Assembly (NCBI RefSeq): GCF_030272895.1
Contig: NZ_JALRNF010000028.1
Coordinates: forward strand, 19,029 to 83,028
Origin: Pseudomonas sp. BGr12
Lineage (GTDB): Bacteria; Pseudomonadota; Gammaproteobacteria; Pseudomonadales; Pseudomonadaceae
Direction: 5' to 3'
DNA length: 64,000 nt
Part shown: positions 53,843 through 62,250 of the stretch, piece by piece
Layout: each line of letters starts with the position of its first letter
Position numbering within the stretch: position 1 is the stretch's first letter
Position numbers and translations under genes: made by a program
Notes under the pieces: generated by a model
What the model saw: the letters and a program-made list of their open reading frames with translations, nothing else
What the model was told of the DNA's origin: nothing
Databases searched by the model: none

Positions 53843-54993
53843 CAGGCAAGCAACCGGGTCAGGGTCTGGTAATAGATCTCGGTCAGGACATCGAGATCGC
53901 TGGCCAGGATCCGCTCGTTGACCTGGTGGATGGTGGCGTTGACCGGGCCCAGCTCGACCACCTGGGTACCCAGGGTGGCGATGAAGCGGCCATCGGAGGT
54001 GCCGCCGCTGGTCGACGGGGTGGTTTCGCGGCCGGTGACCGCCTTGATGCTGGCCGCCACGGCGTCGAGCAGGTCGCCCGGCTCGGTCAGGAACGGCAGG
54101 CCCGACAGCGCCCAGTCCACATGCCAGTCCAGCTGGTGCTTGTCGAGGATCGCCGCGACGCGCTGCTGCAGGCCTTCGACGGTCGACTCGGTGGAGAAGC
54201 GGAAGTTGAACAGCGCGGTCAGCTCGCCCGGGACCACGTTGGTGGCGCCAGTGCCGGAATTGACGTTGGAAATCTGGAAGCTGGTCGGCGGGAAAAAGGC
54301 ATTGCCTTCATCCCAGTGCTCAGCTGCCAGCTCCGCCAGGGCCGGTGCGGCCAGGTGGATCGGGTTCTTCGCCAGGTGCGGATAGGCCACATGGCCCTGC
54401 ACGCCGCGCACGGTCAGTTTGGCGCCGAGCGAGCCACGACGGCCGTTCTTGACCACGTCGCCGACCAGGCTGGTGCTCGACGGCTCACCGACGATGCACC
54501 AGTCCAGACGCTCCTTGCGCGCAGCCAAGCGTTCGACCACGGCCTTGGTACCGTGGTGCGCCGGGCCTTCTTCGTCGCTGGTGATCAGGAAAGCGACCTT
54601 GCCGCGATGGTTCGGGTAGTCGGCGACGAAGCGCTCGCAGGCCACCACCATGGCTGCCAGGCTGCCTTTCATGTCGGCGGCGCCGCGGCCGCAGAGCATG
54701 CCGTCGGCATCGATCAGGGCTTCGAACGGGTCGTTCTGCCAGGCCTGCACGGGGCCGGTGGGCACCACGTCGGTGTGGCCGGCGAAGCACAACACCGGGC
54801 CGTCCTGGGTGCCGTGGGTGGCCCAGAAGTTGTCGACGTCTTCGATACGCATCGGCTCGAGCATGAAGCCGGCATCGCCCAGGCGCTGCATCATCTGTTT
54901 CTGGCAATCGGCGTCAACCGGGGTCACCGAGGGGCGACGAATCAGGTCGCAGGCCAGTTCAAGGGTAGGCGAGAGGTCGGCAGGGGCCGTCAT
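53842..54993 (-). CDS. dapE: succinyl-diaminopimelate desuccinylase
   Basis: Hydrolyses N-succinyl-LL-diaminopimelate to LL-DAP in the lysine/peptidoglycan precursor pathway. A 383-residue dinuclear zinc peptidase-family M20 enzyme: [18 protein letters not shown] (metal His/Asp), [14 protein letters not shown], and the catalytic Glu in [11 protein letters not shown]. Its pathway partner dapD lies in the same window at 60.6 kb. It overlaps rlmA by one base. Confidence 0.96.
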   Translation of the reverse strand: MTAPADLSPTLELACDLIRRPSVTPVDADCQKQMMQRLGDAGFMLEPMRIEDVDNFWATHGTQDGPVLCFAGHTDVVPTGPVQAWQNDPFEALIDADGMLCGRGAADMKGSLAAMVVACERFVADYPNHRGKVAFLITSDEEGPAHHGTKAVVERLAARKERLDWCIVGEPSSTSLVGDVVKNGRRGSLGAKLTVRGVQGHVAYPHLAKNPIHLAAPALAELAAEHWDEGNAFFPPTSFQISNVNSGTGATNVVPGELTALFNFRFSTESTVEGLQQRVAAILDKHQLDWHVDWALSGLPFLTEPGDLLDAVAASIKAVTGRETTPSTSGGTSDGRFIATLGTQVVELGPVNATIHQVNERILASDLDVLTEIYYQTLTRLLA

Positions 54994-55143
54994 TGGGGAA
55001 CTCCGGGGGCAAGGCAGGGCACGAATTCGAGGGGGGTTATCTTATAGCAAAAGACCGGCGTCCGGACTTCGGATCAGTGTCGTTTGTCAGCGGCGGCCCC
55101 CACAGGCTGGCTGTGAGCCAATCCTGTGGGCGCAACTGTCTTT

Positions 55144-55213
55144 GTAGGAGCGGGCTTGCCCCGCGATGCACTGTGCCTGCCAGGACGCAATCGCGGGGCA
55201 AGCCCGCTCCTAC
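55144..55213. repeat. REP pair (inverted)
   Basis: REP units at 55144-55167 and 55190-55213 between dapE and the glucan synthase gene. The minus-strand transcript of the synthase would end into this structure. Confidence 0.92.
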
Positions 55214-55229
55214 AGTGGTTCGGCCGGTA

Positions 55230-57821
55230 TCAGGACGCCTGGGCAGGCTGGGGCGCGTCCACCGGCTTGGGCAGCGACGACAGCATCGCCATGATCAGCG
55301 CCGCCAGGTACGGCAGCGACTGCACCAGCAGCATGGTCACCCAGAAGCGCATGTCGTTGCTCGGCAGGCCCTGGACCAGGTAGATCCCGGCCGCCGCGCC
55401 CCATAGCAGCAACATGATGAACAGCTCTTCACGGGCTTCGGAAAGCGCCACCAGCAAGCCATGGCTGTCGGCGTTCTTAGGCGTGCGGAAGAACGGAATG
55501 CTGCTGGTGAAGAACCCGTACAGCACCGCCTTGGCAATGGTGTGCGACAGCGCCAGGCCCGCCAGGGCCGCGGCGAAGGCGTCCTTGAGGTTGACCCCGA
55601 CCGCACGGCGGTAGAGGAACACAATCTTGCCGACCTTGAACACGAACAGGGCCAGGGGAGGGATGGCGAAGATCAGCAGCGGCGGGTCGACCCGTTGCGG
55701 CACGATGATCATCGCCGCCGACCAGAGCAGGGCACCGACGGTGAAGAAGATGTTCATGCCATCGGCGATCCACGGCAGCCAGCCGGCCAGGAAGTGGTAG
55801 CGCTGGCCGCGGGTCAGTTCCGAATCCTTGCCGCGCAGCAGGCTGGCGGCATGGCGCTTGATGATCTGGATAGCACCGTAGGCCCAGCGGAAGCGCTGCT
55901 TCTTGAAGTCGATGAAGGTGTCGGGCATCAGGCCCTTGCCATAGCTTTCGTGGGAGTAGGCGGCCGAATAGCCTTTCTCGAACACGCGCAGGCCCAGCTC
56001 GGCGTCTTCACAGATGCACCAGTCGGCCCAGCCCAGCTCCTCGAGCACCGAGCGACGGGTCATGGTCATGGTGCCGTGCTGGATGATCGCGTCGCGGTCG
56101 TTGCGGGTGACCATGCCGATATGGAAGAAGCCCTTGTATTCGCTGTAGCACAGCTTCTTGAAGGTGCTTTCGTGCTGGTCGCGGTAGTCCTGGGGCGATT
56201 GCACCACGGCGATCTTCGGGTCGGCGAAGTGCGGCACCATGTGCTTGAGCCAGTTGCGGTCCACGCAGTAGTCCGAGTCGATCACCGCGATCACTTCGGC
56301 GTCCTTGGCCGTGTGCGGGATCAGGTAGTTCAGCGCGCCACCCTTGAAGCCGGCCAGGGGCGAGACGTGGAAGAACTTGAAGCGCTCGCCGAGCATTTCG
56401 CAGTGGGCCTTGATCGGCTCCCAGACGGCGGGGTCCTTGGTGTTGTTGTCGATGATCAGGACTTCGTAGTCCGGATAATCCAGGGCGGCCAGGGCATTGA
56501 GGGTCTGTTTGACCATCTCCGGCGGCTCGTTGTAGCACGGCACATGCACCGACACCTTCGGTCGATAGGCGCTGTCGGCCTGCACCGGCAGGAACTCGCG
56601 GCGGCGCTTGTGGATCCACACCGCCTCGGCCAGTTCATGGGCTTCGGTCAGCAGCACGATGAACACCCCGAGGGCACCGAGTGCCAGCAGCAAGCCCACC
56701 GTCAGGCTGAACCAGGTGCTGTATTGCTGGCTGTAGTCGTAGCCGATCCACACCAGCACCGAACCGCACAGGAAGGCAATGAAGGTCAGGAAGGTACGAC
56801 CGCGCTGGCGCAGCGCCGAGCCGTCGATCAGCAGCAGGGTCAGCGAAAGCATCGCCAGCACCACCGAGCCTACCGCCAGCACACGCCATTGCGGAATGGC
56901 CACCACCGGCCCTTCGAAGTTGAATTTCTGCTGGCGGGCCGCGTTGAACACGCCCCAGTAGGCGCCCACCGAGCCTTCGTCGCTGGCTTTCCACGGCTGG
57001 TCATAGGCTTCGATGACGAAGTAGTTGTAGCCCTGGCGGTTGAGTTTGTTGACCAGGGTTCGCAGGTAGATGGCCTGGTCCGCCTGGGTGGCTTCGGCGC
57101 CGCCGCGCATGCGGCCGTTGCTCGGCCAGCCGACCTCGGACAGCAGCAGCGGCTTGCGCGGGAACAGTTGCTTGAGGTCGCGGGCGCGGTCCAGCACGAA
57201 CTGGCCGGCGTCCTTCATCGGGATGAACTCCCAGTAGGGCAGGATGTGCGCCGCTACCAGGTCGACGTGCTTGGCAAGCTCGGGGTGTTCCTTCCAGATG
57301 TGCCACTGTTCGCTGGTGGTCACCGGCACCTTGACCGCGGCACGCACCCGGTCCAGGTACTGGATCAGCGCTTCGGGGGTGATTTCTTTGCGGAACAGGG
57401 CCTCGTTGCCGATCATGACCCGCACGACACTGCGCGAACTGTTGGCCAGTTCGATGGCTTTCTGGATTTCCCGCTCGTTGCGCTCCAGGTCCGGGCTGAT
57501 CCACACCCCGAGGGTCACCCGCAGGCCGAATTCCTCGGCCAGGCGCGGAATCTCGGCCTGGGTGCCTTCGACCGTGTAGATGCGGATGCTGTCAGTGAGC
57601 TTGCTCAGCTGTTCGAGGTCCTGGCGCAGTTCATCCTCGCTGGGATACTGGCCTTTTTGCGGGCTTTCTCCGAGGCGGAACGGCGAATAGGAAAAGCCGG
57701 AAATCTGCTCCGGCCAGTCGGGGGCGGAAACCGGGCGGTTGATCAGCGCCCAGAACCCGGTGAATAGCGCGGCAATGGCCATGACTATCACCAGGTTGAT
57801 ACCAAATTTACGCGATGACAT
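55230..57821 (-). CDS. ndvB: NdvB-type beta-glucan synthase (GH17 + GT2)
   Basis: An 863-residue membrane enzyme, with its N-terminal signal anchor FGINLVIVMAIAALFTGFWA at residues 4-23. Next comes a periplasmic GH17 glucosidase-like domain (about 35-310) with the acid residue in MIGNEALFRKE and the nucleophile region LSEVGWPSNGR. After several membrane segments a family 2 glycosyltransferase follows (about 430-680), with VIDSDYCVD (DxD), CEDAELGLRVF and QRFRWAYG (QxxRW). C-terminal membrane segments end the protein. This is the architecture of P. aeruginosa NdvB, which makes periplasmic cyclic beta-glucans linked to biofilm antibiotic tolerance, and that gene also sits next to dapE. The product here is inferred. 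Confidence 0.85.
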   Translation of the reverse strand: MSSRKFGINLVIVMAIAALFTGFWALINRPVSAPDWPEQISGFSYSPFRLGESPQKGQYPSEDELRQDLEQLSKLTDSIRIYTVEGTQAEIPRLAEEFGLRVTLGVWISPDLERNEREIQKAIELANSSRSVVRVMIGNEALFRKEITPEALIQYLDRVRAAVKVPVTTSEQWHIWKEHPELAKHVDLVAAHILPYWEFIPMKDAGQFVLDRARDLKQLFPRKPLLLSEVGWPSNGRMRGGAEATQADQAIYLRTLVNKLNRQGYNYFVIEAYDQPWKASDEGSVGAYWGVFNAARQQKFNFEGPVVAIPQWRVLAVGSVVLAMLSLTLLLIDGSALRQRGRTFLTFIAFLCGSVLVWIGYDYSQQYSTWFSLTVGLLLALGALGVFIVLLTEAHELAEAVWIHKRRREFLPVQADSAYRPKVSVHVPCYNEPPEMVKQTLNALAALDYPDYEVLIIDNNTKDPAVWEPIKAHCEMLGERFKFFHVSPLAGFKGGALNYLIPHTAKDAEVIAVIDSDYCVDRNWLKHMVPHFADPKIAVVQSPQDYRDQHESTFKKLCYSEYKGFFHIGMVTRNDRDAIIQHGTMTMTRRSVLEELGWADWCICEDAELGLRVFEKGYSAAYSHESYGKGLMPDTFIDFKKQRFRWAYGAIQIIKRHAASLLRGKDSELTRGQRYHFLAGWLPWIADGMNIFFTVGALLWSAAMIIVPQRVDPPLLIFAIPPLALFVFKVGKIVFLYRRAVGVNLKDAFAAALAGLALSHTIAKAVLYGFFTSSIPFFRTPKNADSHGLLVALSEAREELFIMLLLWGAAAGIYLVQGLPSNDMRFWVTMLLVQSLPYLAALIMAMLSSLPKPVDAPQPAQAS

Positions 57822-57930
57822 AGATAGTTCGGGTTCCGAAGGGTGGAACGGGCAAGCGCCACAGGGCGCGGATCCTGCGCTTTGACCGCCTATTCTGTGT
57901 AGGAAAAGGGCGGCGCAACAGGTTAGATTG

Positions 57931-57947
57931 ACTTCACGTGATGAAGT
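57931..57947. promoter_or_regulatory. inverted repeat upstream of ndvB
   Basis: ACTTCA-N5-TGAAGT in the 290-base divergent gap between ndvB and tcdA, 110 bases before the ndvB start. It is a possible operator. I see no other structure in the gap apart from the tcdA -10. Confidence 0.35.
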
Positions 57948-58078
57948 TCTGAGGCCCGTGCAGTTGTCGTCCAGGACTTGGGATTGCCGGGACCATTAAA
58001 ACAGGATTACGCCGGCTTTTACTAATTCCTACGCAGGCGAGCGGTCCGAAGCAGGATGCCATCGCGCGGCAAGCAGCC

Positions 58079-58084
58079 TATAAT
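58079..58084 (+). promoter_or_regulatory. TATAAT -10 box for tcdA
   Basis: A perfect TATAAT 28 bases before the tcdA ATG; the -35 is weak. Confidence 0.5.
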
Positions 58085-58111
58085 GCGCGCCGGTTTTTTC
58101 GGGGTATGGCC

Positions 58112-58933
58112 ATGAGTACAGATGATCCACGCTTTGCCGGTGTTGCCCGGTTGTACGGTGACAGCGGCTTGCAGCGCCTGCGCGAGGCCCATGTGGCCAT
58201 CGTCGGCATTGGTGGCGTGGGCTCCTGGGCGGCCGAGGCCATGGCCCGTAGCGGCGTGGGTGAAATCTCCCTGTTCGACCTGGATGACGTCTGCGTCAGC
58301 AATACCAACCGCCAGTTGCATGCAATGGAAGGCAACGTCGGTCGCCCCAAGGTCGAGGTCATGGCCGAGCGCCTGCGGGCGATCAACCCGGCCTGCACGG
58401 TGCACGCGGTGGTCGATTTCGTCACCAAGGAGACCTTGCCCGAGTACATCGGCGAGGACATCGACTGCGTGATCGACTGCATCGACAGTGTCATGGCCAA
58501 GGCCGCCCTGATCGGCTGGTGCCGGCGCCGCAAGATGACCATCATCACCACCGGTGGTGCCGGCGGGCAGATCGACCCGACCCAGATCCAGGTGGCCGAC
58601 CTGAACAAGACCTTCAACGACCCGCTGGCCTCGCGGGTGCGTTCGACCCTGCGGCGCGACTACAACTTCTCCCGCAATGTCTCGCGTAACTACAGCGTGC
58701 CCTGCGTGTTCTCCACCGAGCAGCTGCGTTACCCCAAGGGTGATGGCAGTGTCTGCCTGCAAAAGAGTTTTGTTGGCGAGGGCGTCAAGCTCGACTGCTC
58801 GGGCGGCTTTGGCGCAGTGATGATGGTGACGGCGACCTTCGGCATGGTCGCCGCCAGCAAGGCGGTGGAAAAACTCGTGGCCGGTGTGCGCCGTCCGTCC
58901 GAGCGCAAGGCTCAGGCGCCAGCGGCGAGCTGA
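58112..58933 (+). CDS. tcdA: tRNA threonylcarbamoyladenosine dehydratase (CsdL/TcdA)
   Basis: Cyclises t6A37 of tRNA to ct6A in an ATP-dependent way. A 273-residue E1-like (ThiF/MoeB) protein: VAIVGIGGVGSWAAEAMARS (nucleotide-binding), DLDDVCVSNTNRQ and DCVIDCIDSVMAK. The ATG at 58112 (MSTDDPRFAG) has GGGG at seven bases; another ATG six bases upstream is too near. TcdA draws sulfur-transfer help from CsdA/CsdE, which are the next two genes on the opposite strand. Its 3' end overlaps csdE by 22 bases. TsaB, which helps make the t6A substrate, is also in the window. Confidence 0.93.
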   Translation: MSTDDPRFAGVARLYGDSGLQRLREAHVAIVGIGGVGSWAAEAMARSGVGEISLFDLDDVCVSNTNRQLHAMEGNVGRPKVEVMAERLRAINPACTVHAVVDFVTKETLPEYIGEDIDCVIDCIDSVMAKAALIGWCRRRKMTIITTGGAGGQIDPTQIQVADLNKTFNDPLASRVRSTLRRDYNFSRNVSRNYSVPCVFSTEQLRYPKGDGSVCLQKSFVGEGVKLDCSGGFGAVMMVTATFGMVAASKAVEKLVAGVRRPSERKAQAPAAS

Positions 58934-59322
58934 GCCATGCGTTGCAGCACGGCGTTCAGGCCGTTGCTGCGCGAGGGAGAAAGCTGGCGACCCAGGCCCA
59001 GCTGATTGAACCAGCCGGGCAGGTCCAGTTGCGCGAGTTCCACGCTGGACAGGCCTTCAACCCGAATCAGCAGCAGGGCCAGCAGGCCACGAATGATGCG
59101 CGCATCGCTGGCGCCCTTGAAGCGCCACTGGCCGTCGAGCTGCTCGGCCACCAGCCAGACTTGGCTTTCGCAGCCATGCACGCGGTTGGCTTCGGATTTT
59201 TCCCCATCGCCCAGCGGCTCCAGGCGTTCGCCCCATTGCATCAGCAAGCGGGCGCGCTGTTCCCAGCCGGCGGCCTGTTCGAAGCTGGCGAGCGCATCCT
59301 GTGCACTGGCACTCAGGCTCAT
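58912..59322 (-). CDS. csdE: SufE-family sulfur acceptor CsdE
   Basis: A 136-residue protein that accepts sulfur from CsdA on a Cys, here in the motif RVHGCESQVWLV. The N-terminus (QDALASFEQAAGWEQRARLL) and the GLSSVELAQLDL region are typical. It overlaps csdA by 4 bases (coupled translation) and tcdA convergently by 22 bases. Confidence 0.92.
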   Translation of the reverse strand: MSLSASAQDALASFEQAAGWEQRARLLMQWGERLEPLGDGEKSEANRVHGCESQVWLVAEQLDGQWRFKGASDARIIRGLLALLLIRVEGLSSVELAQLDLPGWFNQLGLGRQLSPSRSNGLNAVLQRMAQLAAGA

Positions 59323-60524
59323 CGCAGCAGCTCCAGGCTCTGATCCAGCGCCTCGAAGAAGCGCTGCAGGTCATCGGCATCGTTGTACAGCCCCAGGGAA
59401 ACCCGGATGGCACCGTCCAGACCGAGGCTGTTGAGCAGCGGCATGGCGCAATGATGACCGGCGCGCACGGCAATGCCCTGCTCGGTGAGCAGGTGGGCCA
59501 GGTCGGCGTTGTGCACGCCCTCGACCACGAAACTGGCAAGCGCCAGGTTCGGTTGTCCGAGCAGGCGGATGCCTTCGCGATCGCTCAAGCCGCGCATCAG
59601 GTGGCGGTGCAAGGCGGCTTCGTGCTCGGCGACCGCCTGTGCATCGAGCCCGGCCAGGTAGTCGAGGCTGGCGCCCAGGCCGATCACCCCGGCGATGGGC
59701 GGGGTACCGGCCTCGAAGCCCAGGGGGGCGGAGCGAAAGCTGGCGTCATGGTAATCGGCCATCTGCACCATCTCGCCGCCGAATTGCCAGTGGCGCAGGC
59801 GCGCAAGGGCCTCGGTACGGCCATAGAGCACGCCGACCCCGTCGGGGCCGTAGAGCTTGTGGCTGGAGAACACATAGAAGTCGCAGCCCAGTTGCTGCAT
59901 GTCCTGGCGGCCATGGACCACGCCCTGGGCGCCGTCGACCACGGTCAGGCAGCCCTGGGCATGGGCGTGGGCCAGCAGCGGCGCCAGGGGTTGCCAGGCG
60001 CCGAGCACGTTGGACAACTGGCTCACGGCCAGCAGGCGGGTGCGCGGGCCGATCAGTTGCAGGGCGAGCTCAAGATCGATCAGGCCGCGGCTGTCCAGCG
60101 GCAGTATTACCAGCTTGAGCCCGCGACGCCGGGCCAGCTGTTGCCAGGGCAGCAGGTTGGCGTGGTGCTCCAGGGCGCTGACGGCGATCTCGTCGCCGGC
60201 TTCGAACAGCCCTTCAAGGCCATAGGCCAACAGGTTCAGGGCCGAGGTCGCGCCATGGGTGAAAACGATCTGCTGGGTGTCGCTGGCGTTGAGCCAGGCG
60301 GCGACCTTTTCGCGGCTGCGTTCGAAGGCCTGGGTGGCCAGGGCGCCGGGAAGGTGCTGGGCACGGTGCACATTGGCGGCACCATGACTGTAATAGTGGC
60401 TCAGGGTATCGAGCAGGATTTGCGGTTTTTGCGTGGTGGCAGCGCTGTCCAGGTAGGTCTGGTGCTGGCGTTGCAGGGCGGCGATGGCCGGGAAGTCGGC
60501 TCGCCACGGGGAGGGCTGGAACAT
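59319..60524 (-). CDS. csdA: cysteine desulfurase CsdA
   Basis: A PLP enzyme that removes sulfur from cysteine and passes it to CsdE. A 401-residue class V aminotransferase fold (SufS/CsdA type): TYLDSAATTQKPQILLD, HGATSALNLL, the PLP-Lys in FSSHKLYGPDGVGVLYG and the active Cys in VRAGHHCAMPLLN. The start at 60524 (MFQPSPWRADFPAI) is the family start; the frame is open 37 codons further. The downstream gene is csdE. Confidence 0.93.
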   Translation of the reverse strand: MFQPSPWRADFPAIAALQRQHQTYLDSAATTQKPQILLDTLSHYYSHGAANVHRAQHLPGALATQAFERSREKVAAWLNASDTQQIVFTHGATSALNLLAYGLEGLFEAGDEIAVSALEHHANLLPWQQLARRRGLKLVILPLDSRGLIDLELALQLIGPRTRLLAVSQLSNVLGAWQPLAPLLAHAHAQGCLTVVDGAQGVVHGRQDMQQLGCDFYVFSSHKLYGPDGVGVLYGRTEALARLRHWQFGGEMVQMADYHDASFRSAPLGFEAGTPPIAGVIGLGASLDYLAGLDAQAVAEHEAALHRHLMRGLSDREGIRLLGQPNLALASFVVEGVHNADLAHLLTEQGIAVRAGHHCAMPLLNSLGLDGAIRVSLGLYNDADDLQRFFEALDQSLELLR

Positions 60525-60577
60525 GATGATCGGACCTGGGTATCGGGCCTGGCGTTGGCCAGACCCGATGGTACCAC

Positions 60578-61612
60578 TTAGTTGTGGGCGTGCAGTGCTT
60601 CGTTCAGCTCGATGGCCGACTTGTGGGTCTTGCACTCCACGGCGCCGTTCAGCGAGTTGCGACGGAACAGCAGGTCGGTCTGGCCGGCCAGGTCGCGGGC
60701 CTTGACCACTTTGACCAGCTGGTTGTTCTCGTCCAGCAGGTTCACCTTGGTACCGGCAGTGATGTACAGGCCGGCTTCGACGGTGTTGCGATCGCCCAGC
60801 GGAATGCCGATACCGGCGTTGGCGCCGATCAGGCAGCCTTCGCCGACCTTGATGACGATGTTGCCGCCACCGGACAGGGTGCCCATGGTCGAGCAGCCGC
60901 CACCCAGGTCCGAACCCTTGCCGACGAATACGCCAGCCGATACGCGGCCTTCGATCATGCCCGGGCCTTCGGTGCCGGCGTTAAAGTTGACGAAGCCTTC
61001 GTGCATGATGGTGGTGCCTTCGCCGATGTAGGCACCCAGGCGCACACGGGCACTGTCGGCGATACGCACGCCGGCCGGCACGACGTAGTCGGTCATTTTC
61101 GGGAACTTGTCCACCGAAAACACTTCCAGCAGTTCGCCCTTCAGGCGCGCTTCCAGTTGCTGCTCGGCAAGCTCGGCCAGGTCGATGGCGCCCTGGCTGG
61201 TCCAGGCCACGTTCGGCAGCAGCGGGAAGATGCCGGCCAGGCTCAGGCCGTGAGGCTTGACCAGACGGTGCGAGAGCAGGTGCAGCTTGAGGTAGGCTTC
61301 CGGGGTCGAGGTCAGTGCGGCGTCTTCGGCCAGCAGGGTAGCGACCAGCGGCTTGCTGCTTTCGGCCAGGCGGGTCAGCAGGGCAGCCTGGGCAGCGTCG
61401 ATGCCCTTGACGGCTTCGGCCAGTTGCGCGGCCTGGGCGTTGGTGAAGGCGATGGCCTGGTTGCCACCTTGGTAACCCAGTACCGGGGCAACGGCGGCGA
61501 CCAGTTCGGCGCTCGGGTTGATCAAGGGTTGCGCGTAGAAGACTTCCAGCCAGGCGCCTTGACGGTTCTGGGTGCCGACGCCGAAGGCCAGGCTGAACAG
61601 GGTAGTGGACAT
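60578..61612 (-). CDS. dapD: tetrahydrodipicolinate N-succinyltransferase
   Basis: Succinylates tetrahydrodipicolinate in lysine/DAP synthesis; its product goes on toward the substrate of DapE (same window). At 344 residues it is the long form found in Pseudomonas. The left-handed beta-helix of hexapeptide repeats is seen in VRIADSARVRLGAYIGEGTT, GMIEGRVSAGVFVGKGSDLG and VGEGCLIGANAGIGIPLGD. It starts MSTTLFSLAFGVGTQN. Confidence 0.95.
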   Translation of the reverse strand: MSTTLFSLAFGVGTQNRQGAWLEVFYAQPLINPSAELVAAVAPVLGYQGGNQAIAFTNAQAAQLAEAVKGIDAAQAALLTRLAESSKPLVATLLAEDAALTSTPEAYLKLHLLSHRLVKPHGLSLAGIFPLLPNVAWTSQGAIDLAELAEQQLEARLKGELLEVFSVDKFPKMTDYVVPAGVRIADSARVRLGAYIGEGTTIMHEGFVNFNAGTEGPGMIEGRVSAGVFVGKGSDLGGGCSTMGTLSGGGNIVIKVGEGCLIGANAGIGIPLGDRNTVEAGLYITAGTKVNLLDENNQLVKVVKARDLAGQTDLLFRRNSLNGAVECKTHKSAIELNEALHAHN

Positions 61613-61654
61613 GCAGTTACCTCTTGCGAATTTGAATGAAAGCGTGGCGCCGCG

Positions 61655-62017
61655 TTATTGAAAGGCGGCTGCGTACAGGTCGGGCTTGAAGCCGACCAAC
61701 GTCCGCTCGCCGAGGTCGAGCACCGGGCGCTTGATCATCGACGGTTGGGCCAGCATCAGTTCGATGGCCCTGGCCTGGTCGAGATCGGCCTTCTGGGCGT
61801 CTTCGAGCTTGCGGAAGGTAGTGCCGGCACGGTTGAGGACGGTTTCCCAACCATGCTCGTCGCACCAGCGGGTCAGGCTGGCACGGTCGATGCCTTGGGT
61901 CTTGTAGTCGTGAAAGTCGTAGCCCAGGCCTTGGTCTTCCAGCCAGGTACGGGCTTTCTTCATGGTGTCGCAGGCCTTGATTCCATAAAGGTGCAATGGC
62001 GTGTCGCGTTTGGTCAT
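61655..62017 (-). CDS. ArsC/Spx family reductase (YffB-like)
   Basis: A 120-residue thioredoxin-fold protein. The motif LYGIKACDTMKKARTWLE has one N-terminal Cys (ACDTMKKA) and a Lys typical of the YffB/Spx/ArsC family, with RPVLDLG in the C-terminal part. It is probably a glutathione-dependent thiol reductase rather than an arsenate reductase, because no ars genes are near. It lies 43 bases upstream of dapD on the same strand; a link is possible. Confidence 0.87.
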   Translation of the reverse strand: MTKRDTPLHLYGIKACDTMKKARTWLEDQGLGYDFHDYKTQGIDRASLTRWCDEHGWETVLNRAGTTFRKLEDAQKADLDQARAIELMLAQPSMIKRPVLDLGERTLVGFKPDLYAAAFQ

Positions 62018-62250
62018 GTCTTGCCCCTCCTGGGAAAAAATGGTGAAGGATTATGCCACGGTCAGCCGGGTTGGGTTGGCTTTGGTCGGGGTCTTTGTAG
62101 CATTGTGTTACACGTTTCGGCGGCCTCTGCGACTTTTGTGCAGCGGTGCGCCCACAGCGTGAGCGGCTACTATGTCGGTTCAATGGCAGAGCCTGGCCTG
62201 GCTGATCGTCATGCCATTGACTGCGTTTGAATTGAACAGGAACACGCCGC

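Noticed and set aside
61655..62017. Arsenate reductase ArsC.
   Set aside because: Only the YffB/Spx-like features are seen and no arsenic-resistance genes are nearby.
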